NCBI GenBank assembly: GCA_965112735.1
Contig: OZ218951.1
Location: forward strand, 5,270,001 to 5,334,000
Length of the DNA: 64,000 nt
Reading direction: 5' to 3'
Origin: Phaeosaccion multiseriatum
Taxonomy: Eukaryota; Ochrophyta, other classes
Shown: in pieces, positions 46,855-59,247 of the stretch
Layout of the letters: every line of letters starts with the position of its first letter
Numbering within the stretch: position 1 is the stretch's first letter
Notes under the pieces: generated by a model
What the model saw: the letters and a program-made list of their open reading frames with translations, nothing else
What the model was told of the DNA's origin: nothing
The model's database searches: none
Translations under genes and position numbers: made by a program

Positions 46855-47656
46855 TCACTTGGGGGGCAGTTGGGGCAGGCGTTGAATCAGAAAGTCTTCC
46901 ACATCGGACATCTCCCTCACGCACGTGGAGTGAGCCATGTGAGGGTACGACTTGAACGTTACAGAAAGAGAGAGCTCTTGTAACCGCTTAGCGCTCAGCT
47001 CGCCCAGGGGCAAGGTCACGGTTCTGTCCGTTTGGCCGTGGCACAGGAGTATGGGGGTTTGCTTGTTGGCCTCGTGGACATTGACATTGTCACGCCTCAG
47101 TAGCCAACCTTTTTTTGAGTTGGGGCCAGCGAGGATGAGGGGGGGGGGGGAGGGCAGGGGGAGGGAACGTATCAGATTGTTACCAATCGCAGGGGGCGGG
47201 AAGAGCAGGGAAGAGGGGGAGAGGGGAGGAATAAGATCAGAGTCAAATAATAAATAACTATTTTTAAAAAATATAAAGAGAGGAGAGAGGATCGAGATGA
47301 AGATAAATGTAAGGTGTGTGGGGGGGGGGGGAGGGCGCGGCTCAGTACACAAGCATGCCCCCTCCCCCACCCATGCAGCAGCGCTTGCTCATTTCCCTCT
47401 GGACAAGAAAAGAGATCAAGATCACCAAATGAAGAGGGCTTCTGTGAGCATCGTGAGCATTAGCCCCCTCTTTTAAGCATTTGACATCGTTACTGACTTA
47501 CCGCTAAGACCGATGATGCCTGCGAGCGGTCGAGGGAAGGATAGGCCTGCAAGTAGCGCAATAGCCGAGCCCTGCACGCATGAACACCAACAGGGTTGAG
47601 GGGAAAATTAAGAGAAAGAGAGAAGAGAGAGAGAGAGAGGGAGAGAGAGAGAGGTC

Positions 47657-47691
<35 letters not shown>

Positions 47692-47811
47692 TCAAAGAGA
47701 GAGAGAGATCAAAGAGAGAGAGATGCCAGAGAGAGACAGAGAGAGAGGGAGAGAGAGGTAAGAGACAGACATCAGAGAGAGAGAGAGGGAGAGAGAGGTA
47801 AGAGAGAGACA

Positions 47812-47843
<32 letters not shown>

Positions 47844-49357
47844 GTCAGAGAGAGAGGTCAGAGAGAGACTGTCGCTCTGAAGGTGACACAAGGGCAAAGA
47901 GGACGGATAAAACGAGCGTGACACCGGGAGTGTTTTCTGTGCATAACTTCGTCGGCTGACACACACATCGACACTGACCTGACTAAACCCTCCGATGACA
48001 ATGCGAGAAGAGTCGATGCCTTGCTCTTCCATCTCCTTGATCAGGCTGCGATCGTGTTTGCGTGAAGAGTGCGTAGGGTAAGAGCGTGGTGGGCTACACT
48101 GTGCGTATGTGTGTAAGTATGCTGTCAACTCCGTGGGACTTGCGGATCACAGACCAGTACCATCACCACCCACCACCATATCCACCATTGGCTGCCATTC
48201 CCCCACTCACTCGTGCTCACAAAACCACCACTACCACCACCATCACCATCACCGCCATTGGCTACCATCCCCTCCCACTCACTTGTGCGCCACTGCTATG
48301 GAGTCGTCAACGCCCGCAGGGTCGTCCGGCTCCGTCTCTGTCACGGGAATATTCTGTGACCAGCGGAAAAGCATACGGGGGGGGGGGGGGGCGAGGGGGT
48401 AAATGGTGTGTTTGTGTGTGTCATGTGTGTGAGAGAATGCCACAGGCGGACCAAGCATTCACAAGCATGTTGTCCTCTCTCTCTCACTCTTGAGTGCCCA
48501 TCACCATCCTGTGGTGCCTGGACTGAACTTCACTTACCACCACGTCGAACCACGACGTCATTCGGCTGCCGCCGTTGCAAGTCACGGGCTGAACTGGCGC
48601 CGTGGGGAAGGCCCATTCGACCTGCTCGACAGGAGAGATGAGACGGGGATGGGGTGATGCGTGAGATGGCGTGGACGTTGCATAGGATGGACTTGCGTGA
48701 AGCAACCACTGTATTTAGTCGGGCGGATGCTTGCCCAACCACAGAAGCTACTCTCTTCCCTCTGTTGTTTTGTTGGCTTTCTACTCGGCTCTTTCGTTTC
48801 CACCACCCCCCCCCCTTTGCAGAACACACTTAGGTACTGACGTTGGGAAGGGACTTCTTAAAGTCGGCACAGATGGGTTTCCAGCTCCCGCCTTTGTCCC
48901 CAAGTCCATGCAAGAAAATCACAGCCCCGTTGTTGGTCTGAGAGGGGGGAGGTTGATTGACACAGTAGGGAGGCAGATGAGTGAGGCAGCTGCATTCGGG
49001 CGTTTGGTCCAAATGGGGCACAGCGGCAGTAGCGGGGTGGAGGGTGGAGGAGGGTGAGTCGCGATGAGCAAGGGAAGGGACCAGCAAGGAACCAGATCAG
49101 CCGTATCTCCACACAAACAAAAGGCTCACCATCGTAGTGCAAAGGCCGATGTCGCTTGCTCCTTCTCCTTCAGCACAGGATAGCGCGGCGAGGCAGAATA
49201 GAAACGAAAGGAATAAAGCAAGCGATCTGAGCGTCGGCAGTGGATGCTGCTCGTTCCGCATAGAGAAGGGGAAGATTGCTGTGGAATGTGGGAGAATAGC
49301 AAGAAGGGCCTCCCGTAGGATGCCATCTTGACGTTTCAAAATCTCTTTCGTGATCAT
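46855..49357 (-). CDS. Acyl-protein thioesterase / carboxylesterase (APT1/LYPLA type) with possible signal peptide
   Basis: Alpha/beta-hydrolase that removes S-acyl groups from proteins or acyl chains from lysophospholipids. Seven exons: 49357-49130, 48937-48842, 48621-48538, 48353-48283, 48045-47979, 47571-47502, 47108-46855. The catalytic triad is Ser in GGFSQGSA (rebuilt across an exon junction), Asp in CHGQTDRTV and His in YPHMAHS. FLHGLGDKGGSW, WAFPTAPVQPVT and SWFDV are standard family blocks. Two starts are possible. ATG 49357 gives 289 residues. ATG 49261 gives 257 residues (S149/D201/H233) and places a hydrophobic segment (LRSLALFLSFLFCLAALSC) at the N-terminus as a signal peptide. 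The usual enzyme is cytosolic, with about 230 residues and no such extension. I favour 49261 only because a signal peptide needs to be N-terminal. Confidence 0.9.
47580..47875 (+). repeat. GAGAGA microsatellite in an intron
   Basis: About 300 bp of (GA)n with periodic GGTCA, GATCA and GACA interruptions, inside the sixth intron region of the thioesterase gene (minus strand). Confidence 0.9.
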
Positions 49358-49651
49358 CCCCCTTTCGTCTTCCCTTTTGAAGGGCTAGAGACGTAGGCGA
49401 GAGCTCAGGGAAGTTATTAACAGTTCCTCATCCCTGTTCTTGTACAGGCTGTCCCACGGAACCGTCGACTTCGTCGCCCAAGAAGGGAAGAAGACGAAGA
49501 GAGGGAGGGAGGGGGAAATCTGGGATTTACTTTTTTGAAGAACAAGCAGGCATAGGGTTGGCTTTTTCGGCGAAAGACCCATGGTGGCCAGGACAGGGAG
49601 CTGATCTGAGTGCTCTGTCCAGCCTCAGAGAGCCGTCCCTGGCTGTTGGCC
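49358..49651. promoter_or_regulatory. Divergent promoter region
   Basis: Up to 294 bp between the thioesterase and IQ-protein start codons. No motif stands out. Confidence 0.45.
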
Positions 49652-52497
49652 ATGATGGCGCCCCCTGCTACCGCTCCTGGCAGTATAGGCGGGTTTCGCA
49701 AGGGAAGAGAAGGGGCAGAACCACTCCAGCACCACCCAAACAAGAATGCCAGTATACTGAAGCATCTCCACCCAGGTAGAAGGAGTAACCAACACGACGA
49801 GCAGCAGCAGCAGCAGCAGCAGCACTCGGCACAGCAAGGAGGGGAGCCGCAGGTGCAGTGGGAGCCGCAGGACTCAGGAGGCGATGCAGTCGCCCTTCGA
49901 CCCTTCTCATCCAATAACCGCAGAGCGGCGCAACGCCTCACTAACTTTAGAGCATACCTGTCCAAGTCTTCCGTGGCTGCCTGCTTTGGCGACCTCGCGG
50001 AGATGGTCGACGAAGGGCTGATCACTGAGTCGGGCCTATACCCATCTAACCTAGACAAGGAGCGCAATGAGATGAGAAAAACTATCATGTCCTCCAATTC
50101 GCCGACCCTTCGAGCCTCCTCTAGAGTCGGAGGGAGGAAAGGGAATAGGGGAAATAGCGCGAGGCCGCGTGGCCGCACGGCTCCCCCTGGAGGAGGAGGA
50201 GGAGCAGTACGTGGCGGGGACAATCCGGTAGGGGGACGAGCAACGGCTCCGGCTGCGGCTGGTGGACGGGGCCGAAACATGCAGCTAGACTTGGCTCAAG
50301 TCAACAATCGACCCGGCACCACACACGGGAGTAGCCGACCGCACCAACCCTCTCCGCCGCGGGGAGCGTTGCCTGGTCGACCGAGGACGAGCGGAGCGGT
50401 GGGGGCGGGGAGGACGGTCGAGGCGCCGGCGAACATCACAGCAGCCAAGAGGGCTGTAGTGCAGAGAGGGGGGAGTCTTTCGGCTGAGATGAGCACGGGC
50501 AGTGGCGGCCATGGAAGTAAGGCCCATCCGCAAAAGAGCAAGTCGAGAGGAGCTCGCAATAGTAATGGCGGGGTCATTGTTGTAGAGCAGGGTTGGATGA
50601 CGATGCAGCAGCCGCCTGGAGCGAAGCGATTATCTAGAGGAGGAGGAGGAGGAGGAGGAGGAGGAGAAGGAGGAGGAGGAGGAGGAGGAGGAAAAGGAGG
50701 AGGAAGGGGGGGGCTCTCTAGAGGAGCAACGGGAGGAGTTCAAGGTCAAGGGACCGGTAGATTGGCGGAAGAGAGAGGGTTGGAACCGGAGGCGGAAGGA
50801 GTGGGGAAGGGCCACATGAACGTCTCTTTTCCCGTGCTCGCTCCTTCCTCTGCATGCGCCTCTGGGCTCGGCCAGAACGAGCAACAGCAGGGACAAAAAC
50901 AGCCGCAGCAGCCCTCGTTCTCCCCCCAGGCATCTCCCCAGCAGCTGGGCGCAAGACCCGCAACGGCGGCAGGAGGAGCAGCAGCAGGAGGAGCAGCAGG
51001 AGGCACCATCACGAGCAGCAGCAGTACGCTCACCTCTCGGTCCAGCTCACGCAAGGGCCCGCGCCCCGGAGGGGGAGCGAGCGGTTCGAATCTGTCCTCC
51101 AACACTTCGTCGACGTGCGGCTTGGTGCCGCTTCAGACTGCGCGAAGGAGACAAACGTCGAAAGGCAGCTCTTGTACGGAGGAGAAAGTTCGAAAGGTGC
51201 GTTTGTTATATTTCGTGCGTTGTTGTATGTTATTTGTGTGTAACAAACCTCTCTCTTATTTCTTGAGGGGAAGTCTTGATGTGAGTGTGTGATGGGCAGG
51301 GCGCTCGACGCGCACGCACACACACACGCTGCTCTTCCTCTGTTGTTGGTCATGGACCGAACTGAGCGGTGGCGCTGGAGCGCGGGGAAAAGTAAGCCAT
51401 CTGCGTTGTGGTGCAATGGGTACCTCGTCATCTGCGTGCCCACACACTACCTAAGCGCACTCGATCATCATTCACTTCCATACCAACCCCAACCAACCAA
51501 CCAACCAACCAACCAACCAACCAACCAACCTACCAACCTACCAACCTACCGACCTACCTACCTACCTACCTACCTACCTACCTACCTACCTACCTACCTA
51601 CCTACCTACCTACCTACCTACCTACCTACCTACCTACCTACCTACCTACCTACCTACCTACCTACCTACCTACCTACCTACCTACCTACCTACCTACCTA
51701 CCTACCTACCTACCTACCTACCTACCTACCTACCTACCTACCTACCAACCAACCAACCAACCAACCAACCAACGAACCGACAGGTGCGGGAGGCAAAGCT
51801 GCTATTGGAGCAGGCAGAGGAGGACAAAAAGAGGAGCGCCCTCGTCAAAAACGACCTCCGCAGAGGGCTTGCCGACCTCGACAGGCAACGGGTGGAGGCG
51901 CAGACGCTAGGCATCTTGAGTGTCGTCATCGGGCTGGCCATGTCCACCTGGCGAGTGAGGGAGGCAGAGTGTAGGAGGAAGGCGGCGGAGGATGCGAGGA
52001 TCCACAAGGCGATTACTGTGCTGCAGCGGGCGTGGAAGCTCTTCTTCAGCCGGCGGATGCTTGGTCTGCTGGTGCATTTCAAGCGCGTTCAGACGCACTT
52101 TGTCCTGTGCCTTCGCATTCGCAGAAAGAGAAAGGCGGTGCGGATTGCAAAGGTGCGTGCGTGCGTGCGGGCGGGCATGACTTTGTTTCTGTCCTCGCTC
52201 CGTGCTCCTCGCTCCGTCCGGAAATGCGAAACTGTCTGGACATGAGTCGCGGGGACAAGGTCTCAGGGGGGGAGGGTGACGGCTCGGAAAGGGGTAGCGA
52301 GAGAAGTGTCTTGTAGGGGGCTGTACGAGGTCGACTATATAGCGAGGTAGGCAAGGCCTAGACACTCATCAAGGAAGGGAAGTGCGGAGCGCGTGATGTA
52401 TTGTGAAAGGATGGGACGAACACTCATCAAGAAGCGATCCAGTCTTGCTCCCTCCCTCCCTCCCTCCCTCCCTGCTGCTTCGTTCTGCCGAATTCTG

Positions 52498-52585
<88 letters not shown>

Positions 52586-54090
52586 CTGTCTCTTTCTTTC
52601 TCTGTGTGCTTCTCTCCTATCTACCTTCCGCACCTATGTGATCGTCACCTCATCTTCCTTCACATTTTCCATTTGCTTCAATTGCCGTACTGCGAGCTCA
52701 TAAACTACCACCCACCCACCCATCTCTCACCCCTCTCCCACACTTACCTTCTCCTTTCCCTTCCCCCAATCCCTCCCTCCACAGGCCTTCCTCGCAGAGT
52801 GTGAGAAGAACCGCTCCGGCCCCTCCACTGTGGTGAAGCACTATTTGCTGCAGATTCGCCGCTGCCAGCGCATCGTACGCGAGTGGCTCATATGCAGACG
52901 TGCCCGAGCGGAAATCGTGCTCAGACACTGGGACAAGGTGTGTGTCCGTGTGTGCGTGCGTGCGTGGGTGGGTGGGTGTAGTGGCCTGCGTGGGTGTCCA
53001 GCTATTGTCGTAGCTGGCGTCACCCTTGCCTCTTTGAGATCAACGCATTCGCGCTCACTCACCAATGGCCACCTTCAACTTCGCCGTCCCTCCGCTTTAT
53101 GCGCCGCATCGTGACTGCATCCACCCGCAGATCGAGGCTGTTGTGAGGAAGGAGTTCCTGCTTCAAGCCGCCAAGCAACAAGCGCGTTTGGAGAGGCACA
53201 TGATCAAGAGCAAGGTCCGGACCCTGTCGATGACGACCTTACTCCGAGTCTGTGATCTCACGCAGCTGTACCGCTACCCGCTAACACCCCTCCCCTCACG
53301 CCCTCCCCACACTCATCTTTCTCGTGCCTCCCCCCCCCCCTTATCATCTGTGATACGCACAGGTGGATGACCAAATCGTGAACCAGTGGACCGAATTGCA
53401 AGGCAAGACCCGAGCTCTGTATACCAAGCTCGATCGAATAAGTGAGTGCAATATATTATATTTGATGAAAGAATAGCGTACAGCCCGCTGCTTCCCACGC
53501 ACTGGCTGGACTGGCGCCTTCGGAGTCGATGGTTTCGCTCTCGTCCTTCTGCTGTGGCACCTCCATCGTTTTCTCGCTCTCCGCATTCAATCTCAACAAC
53601 ATGGCTGCGAACGTCGTCCGATCTGAAATTGACGGCTCGAAGGACGGATCAAATCGAGTCGCTCCACCTGAGCGAACGAAAGAACTCAACTTTGCTTTCA
53701 ACTGAACCGCACAACCGTAAAAACACCGCAGATACAAGGATCGAGAGGAATCGAGAGAATAATCCCCCCGACTGGCCGACGGGAGGGAGTGGCGGAAGCT
53801 CCGGTCGGCTAACATGGTCGCAGGATGGAGCAGAAGCGGCAGCAGCAGCAGCAGTAGGAGGAGGAGGTGGAGCGGGAGGGGGGGGCAGGCCCCTATCCGG
53901 CACCATCAGCAGAGAGTCTGGAAAGGTGTGGAGCAGTCAGGGCAACACCGTTGGTCGGTCGAGCAGTTCCGAGTCCATCCTCTGTCGCTTCTTGGGCACC
54001 AATCGCAAGAAGGCAGGCATTCTCATGGAGGTGAGGCAGGGTGTTGGAGCGAGTCGAGTCGGTAATCAGTGACCACGGCGGGCGGGCAGG

Positions 54091-54149
<59 letters not shown>

Positions 54150-55344
54150 TCTCTCTCTCTCCCTCAACTTTTTCTTCCTTCCTTCCCTTCCGTCCTTCCC
54201 TTCCTTCCCTTCCTCCCCTTCCTCCCCTTCCTCCCTTTCCTTGCTTCCTTGCTTCCTTCCTTCCTTCCTTCCTTCCTTCCTTCCTTCCTTCCTTCCTTCC
54301 TTCCTCCTTCCTTCCTTCCTTCCTTCCTTCCTTCCTTCCTTCCTTCCCTCCTTCCTTCCTTCCTTCCTTCCTTCCTTCCTTCCTTCCTTCCTTCCTTCCT
54401 TCCTTCCTTCCTTCCTTCCTTCCTTCCTTCCTTCCTTCCTTCCTTCCTTCCTTCCTTCCCTCCTTCCTTCCTTCCTTCCTTCCTTCCTTCCCTCCTTCCT
54501 TCCTTCCTTCCTTCCTTCCTTCCTTCCTTCCTGCCGTCGTTCGTTCCGACCTTCCTCCGTCCGTCCGTCCGTCCGTCCGTCCCTCCCTCCGTCCCCCCGT
54601 TCCTCCCTCCGTCCCTCCCTTCCTCCCTCCTTCCTTCCCTCCCTCCCTGCCCTCTTCGTGCACATTCCTAAGCACGTACTCTCGTTTGCTTGACCCCACT
54701 GAATGACTAACCTACGTATGCACACGTATGTACATGATTTTCCTTCCATACTCTTGTAACCAGGAGCTGCGTCTCAAATTCGGCCTCTTCACCCGCCTCG
54801 GGGCCTCGTCCAAGAGCGCCAGAGTGGTGGGGGGAGGACCTGTCAAGATTGACGCCAGAGACGCTCTGGCACTCATCACGGGAGATGCTGCCGCTACTGA
54901 GGTTAGGAGGGAGGGAGGGAGGGAGGGACGGGGAGAGGGAGGAAGAAGGCCTGCGCGTGCGAGGGAGGGAGAAGATGGACGAACATCATCGCTGCTGCCT
55001 TCTTTCTCACGCTACGACCCTACCCCACAGTTCAGTTCAGTTCAGTTCATTGGACCTTAACCAATGTCGATCCCACGATCCAATATCGATCTACCCCACC
55101 CTGAAGAGTGCGACTTATGACAAGCCATCCCCTCTCCCCTCTCCCCTCTTCCTTGTTCATACGCAACGAACAGGAGCTGCTCGCTCAGTCAGTAGGGCTG
55201 GGCACCAAGTCCAGTGCTCGCAAGGTGAAGGTGGTACCACTCATCCTCACCAGCACGGATCTTGGGCGACCCTGGAGAGACATCGTAGTGGAAACACTGC
55301 GCATGGAGTTCGATTCCGCTCAGACGCGAGCCACTTTCGTTTGA
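49652..55344 (+). CDS. IQ-motif protein with disordered N-terminal half (about 945 residues)
   Basis: Unrecognised overall. Eight exons: 49652-51196, 51784-52152, 52785-52937, 53131-53214, 53363-53441, 53732-54030, 54764-54901, 55174-55344. The 515-residue first exon is Gln/Gly/Ser/Arg-rich except for a possibly folded piece ([40 protein letters not shown]). Exon 2 starts a helical region with an IQ-like calmodulin-binding motif ([13 protein letters not shown]); exon 3 has a second ([13 protein letters not shown]). Exons 7-8 share the pattern LxxxxGLxTxxxxSAR and end in [16 protein letters not shown]. The donor of exon 4 (AAG|GTCCGG) is weak; a GTCTGT site further on also keeps phase. Two introns are almost wholly microsatellite: CCTA/CCAA at 51487-51775 and TTCC at 54235-54535. 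A cytoskeletal or calmodulin-regulated role is only inferred. Confidence 0.72.
51487..51775 (+). repeat. (CCAA)n-(CCTA)n-(CCAA)n microsatellite in an intron
   Basis: A symmetric composite: CCAA units, then about 47 CCTA units, then CCAA units again, ending just before the CAG acceptor of exon 2. Confidence 0.97.
52499..52582 (+). repeat. (TC)n microsatellite in an intron
   Basis: About 40 uninterrupted CT units in the intron between exons 2 and 3 of the IQ-motif gene. Confidence 0.97.
54090..54660 (+). repeat. (TC)n and (TTCC)n tract in an intron
   Basis: Pyrimidine-only DNA for more than 500 bp: CT units, then about 65 TTCC units with sparse CCC interruptions, then CCGT/CCCT units. Confidence 0.95.
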
Positions 55345-56407
55345 CGAGACGGCCCATTGCCTTGACGTTCAATAATATATAACACTAATATATTACAGTC
55401 TTTGCATTCGAACAAGTTCGTGTCGTTTCATAGTAGGACGAGTAAGTCTGAAACCTCCAGTCAGGGAAACCGTGCTGCCTTCTGGCCCTTTCATGAAGGC
55501 GCTGGGAAGGGTCCCAGACCGAGGGCAAGGAAATATCGAGACTGAGGGCATGGAGAGCGAGAATGTATCTGGGGCGAAGCACTCATGTATGATGACAAAC
55601 AAGCCGAACACGTGCCCCCTCGCCATGCCCAAGGAGGAGAAAGAACGGAGAACTCGAAACCGTCTCCTCACGGCAACCGCAACTGCCCAGGTTCATTGTA
55701 CAGCACCCATCTTCATCTCTGTCCCTTTCCCCTTTCTGGCTCCGGCCACACCTCCACGCCCTATCGTCCGACCCTGACCAGGGAATGACCTGAAAGAGCT
55801 GTGCGTCGCCGTGAGTCTCCGCCTCAGATGGCAGCAGATGGCAGTATATGGTGCTTCCGCCGGCCGAGCGTCGAGGGCCAAACTCTCGGGACAACAACGG
55901 AGCTGCTGCGATGCCACACCAGCCCCGCCCCCCTCCGTGCTCCCGTGTACGTAGGTATAGAGGTAGAGAGGGGAGGGAGGGAGGGAGGTGGGTGGAGAGG
56001 TATCACACACACACACGGGCCCACGGGTGCGGGTGCGGGTGGGAGGAGGGAGAGAAGAGCGGCAGGAGCGAAGAAGCAGCGTCGACGACCGGGAAGTCCT
56101 GGATTTGACTCTGGTCCTGTCTCCTCTCCTCTCCTCTCCTCTCCTCTCCTCTGCTATGTAAGCATACGTAAGCATACGTAAGCTAGTCCTTTTCGCACGT
56201 GTGGGGCTCCATGTTGGCTTGCCCGCGCAGTGACGAAGTTGGGGGGGAGGAGGATGCTCCTCCCAGCCAAGCCCATCTCGTCCCCACCCATCGCACCCAT
56301 CGTGATTAGCAGCACCAGCAGCGAGCCCCACCGCACCACCGCCACCACCACCGCCACCAGTTGGTGATACAGTGGCACACTATCGCTCTCTCTATCTCTC
56401 TCATCAC
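55345..56407. other. Convergent intergenic region, no gene supported
   Basis: It begins AT-rich (AATAATATATAACACTAATA at 55370, a likely polyadenylation area). It contains GATGGCAGCAGATGGCAG (55828), CTCCTCTCCTCT repeats (56113-56150), an AAGCATACGT triplicate (56159-56182) and a perfect copy of the GTTGGTGATACAG motif (56358-56372). Open frames on both strands lack domains. Confidence 0.5.
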
Positions 56408-57951
56408 CTACCAATCGGGGTCGTTGAGAGAGAGGGTGAGCTTATCGTCGATGTCTGCGGTACCCATCACCTTGGTGAAGTCACTGATGGAGAGGAAGGC
56501 CCCGCTTGGGTCTGAAGAGGCCTCTGCGAGTATGCGTGTCGCAACTTCTTCGAGGTCAAGCTCGACATCGTCGCTGCTGTTGGTCACCAGGCCGAGGTAT
56601 CTACAAGAGAGAGAAGCGCAGGCAGAGGGGAGTAGGGACAGGGCAGAGAGACGGACGGCAGTAGGAGGAGGCAGAGTGGAAAGGGAAAAGTCGGGTCGGG
56701 GGGGGGTAGGGAGCGGGTAGGGTGGGGTGGGGGTTTCGTGTCAGAGCACTGTCCCAAGAGGGAGAAAGGGTTTCACTCTACGCTTACAGGCGCTGGCCAC
56801 TGTGGAGGCATGTGAACAGCAGCCCTCCCACCATGTCCTGACACCCGTCCCACTCACCATCCTGACCACCCCGCCCCGCCCCCCCACCCACTCCACTCTC
56901 CTGGCATTCCCCACCCACTGTCCTGACACTCTCTGTAGCAGTGCAGGTTCTCTCTCTCCATAGCACTTCAGTCCATGGCAGTTTCAACAGTTTCAGAATC
57001 AAGATATGGATTAACTCACGCGAGGAGGTCTCCCTTTCCGATTTGATTGTCTCCATCAAAGTCGTGAAGCACGAAGGCCATTTTCAGCTTGGCATCCAGG
57101 GCTGGGGACGGGTCCCAAGGGGGATTCCCCAGGTGGGTTGTTTCCAACATGAGCAGGACGGAACGAGAAGAGCAGAGAGGGCGTTACAGAACGGAATATG
57201 GACACTGAAGATCGGTGTTGCAGGGTCGGGCACGCAGTGGTGGTGGGGGGGGAGGTACGATTCCATCAATCCACAGGTGGGCCCCTCAATACTTGTCGGG
57301 AGGTGTTTCCACCAGTTCGTAGAAACAGCACGCGCACACACCCACCCACACACACCAACACACGCACACACACACATACATATACACACTTACGCGATGT
57401 GGAGTTGTTAAAGATGCTGAGAATTTCAATAAAGTCTCTGAAGGGAACGGGCTCGTCGTTGCCCACAAAGCCGAAGCACTTTTTGAGTTGGCCCCGGAGG
57501 GGATTGAGCTTGACACCAGGTATTGCGAGGAACTCCTGATCCGGGAAGGAAGGAAGGAAGGAAGGAAGGAAGGAAGGAAGGAAGGAAGGAAGGAAGGAAG
57601 GAGGGAGGGAGGGTTGGGGGATAGAGGCATACGGGCAGGGGGGAGGGCTAACCACAACCACACTGCTGTGTGTGTGTGTGTGTGAGAGAGAGAGAAGGAT
57701 AGAAGAGCCTATGGCTCGGTATTTGGGCGTTTGAGGCGAGTGTAAACTAGAGAGACATGTGTATGATACAAGGCATTGAAGAGAGTTGTGTGTGAGAAGG
57801 CCAGAAGAGCACAGGTGCGTCACAGTCAAGCGGCAAGGGGTGAATCCCATGAGGAATACGGAAGAAACCCCCTCCCCTCCCTCCCTCCATTCCTCGTCCA
57901 TCGCACCTCTTCAGTGATGGAGTAAGCCTTGCGCACATGCATTAGGAACAT
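56408..57951 (-). CDS. EF-hand protein, calcineurin B/CIB-like (5' end uncertain)
   Basis: Calcium-sensor subunit-like protein. Exons: 57951-57907, 57535-57394, 57101-57020, 56600-56408 (153 residues from the ATG at 57951, which directly follows GACAG and could instead be an internal acceptor). Alignable blocks follow calcineurin B: ITEEEFLAIPGVKLNPL, then PVPFRDFIEILSIFN, then MAFVLHDFDGDNQIGKGDLL with one canonical EF loop (DFDGDNQIGKGD), then a degenerate last EF around SDPSGAFLSISDF. The first EF-hand expected upstream is missing, so either a 5' exon lies at 57.95-58.4 kb or the protein is N-terminally short. A catalytic partner such as a phosphatase or kinase is not in the window. It lies 3' of the DUSP-like gene on the same strand, and the two could be one transcript. 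Confidence 0.7.
57546..57612 (+). repeat. (GGAA)n microsatellite
   Basis: About 14 GGAA units directly upstream (minus-strand sense) of the acceptor of the FLAIPG exon. Confidence 0.95.
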
Positions 57952-58379
57952 CTGTCGATTGGTCCGAACCTCACGACTTGTGTCTGACGGTTACGAAACG
58001 CCGTTGGGTGTAGCAGCAGGTAGGGCAGGCGCAAGGGGGAGGGGAGGCGAGAGAAGGAGGGAAGACGTTAGAGCAGGGTCATGGCGGGTGGAGGCGGTCT
58101 CAGGCAGTCTCCGCATCTTTCGTTATGCCCCATGCCCCACGCACGCACCCACGTGCAGTCGCTCCTTCGTGTGCTAAACAACAAGAGAAGAAGAAGAAGC
58201 TAGCCCAAGATGTGCAGATAGTGGAGGTATCAGTCAGTCAGATGGACGAGAGATACAAGCTTCAGACAGGAGACACGTTGATGCTCTCGGCTATGACCGA
58301 GTCGACCCTTCTCTTGGTGACCCTGAATGTACGCGCGTTGGTGCTCTGCAAGACCATATTGAGTAACCTCTTTACTCAC

Positions 58380-58884
58380 ATCCGGTGATCATCTTTAGCT
58401 CCTCCACCACCTCCTCCTGCAGATCCATTTGGGGGAGGGGGTTCCCCACAATCATAGCCCAAAGTTTCTCGTACCACTTGGTAGGCACCACACGGAAGGG
58501 GTAGCGCTCCTCCTACCGGAAGTGAATAAACGAATTGGAACAGCGCAATATAGGCAGAGGGGCATGTGTGTGAGTGTCATTGCGTGTGTGAGTGGGTCTG
58601 TGGTCTTTATCCCTTGAGTGTAAGGCCCTCCCACGACGTGGCATTCGAGAAGAGCCGCGAGCACTGACCAGAGGGAGGAGGTGCAATGGTTTTCCCTTCC
58701 GTTGTGGCTGAGGAGGCTCTTTGACTTGGGCTTCAATATCTCCCACTGGATCCGTACGGCTTGGCTCTGGGGGAGGTTTTCTTAAGCGTTCGCAAAGAGA
58801 CATACAGATAGGAGAGCGAGAGAGCGAGAGAGAGTGAGAAATGAAGTGCGAGATGGAGACAGAGAGTAAGAAAGAAGAGAGAAA

Positions 58885-58928
<44 letters not shown>

Positions 58929-59247
58929 TATACCGCGACAGGATCGGGAATGAGTACGTCAGGGACGCAAGTAGGGAGAGTGGCAGCAGCATGACAAGAG
59001 GGATATCGCAACCAGTACTCATCACCCCTTCCGAGCACCCTTCTTCTTACCCAAGTTCATTCGCACTGGAGTCGTCTCTCTCAAGAGAACTACTTTCCCT
59101 CCGGTACGAGTCATCATCGTCATGATCGAATCTTGCACTTTCACTGCCGTCACTATTGCTGTCGCTATGGCTATTCTCGTCGTTATGGCTTGCCTCGGTC
59201 CCTTCCGAGCTATTTCCGTCCTCATCCTCTTCCTCGTATGGATTCAT
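58380..59247 (-). CDS. Acidic protein fragment with possible DUSP-like domain
   Basis: Exons 59247-59051, 58780-58669 and 58512-58380 join in phase. The first is Asp/Glu/Ser-rich (MNPYEEEDEDGN...). The second is Pro-rich. The third (EERYPFRVVPTKWYEKLWAM, then VEELKMITG) resembles the start of a DUSP domain of ubiquitin-specific proteases, which have a conserved W..kW pattern. After 58380 the model fails: reading through the GTGAGT gives a TAA, and the nearest acceptor is too close (about 30 nt). The coding-like piece STNARTFRVTKRRVDSVIAE (about 58350-58270) is probably another exon of this gene. It may continue into the EF-hand exons downstream. A hydrophobic minus-strand open frame at 59433-59684 might be an alternative 5' exon. 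Confidence 0.4.

Noticed and set aside
47371-47420. Possible exon of the thioesterase after CTTGTCCAG
   Set aside because: Splicing exon 6 straight to 47108 gives LSGGWLLRRDNVNV, which matches the family; the candidate exon would add unrelated sequence.
53456-53815. Minus-strand 119-codon frame inside the IQ-motif gene
   Set aside because: It lies in a predicted intron plus antisense of exon 6; no domain or splice partner found, although its composition is not repetitive.
54066-54749. Long open frames of PSFLPSFL or GRKEGRKE repeats on both strands
   Set aside because: They are translations of the (TTCC)n intron microsatellite; any frame is open.
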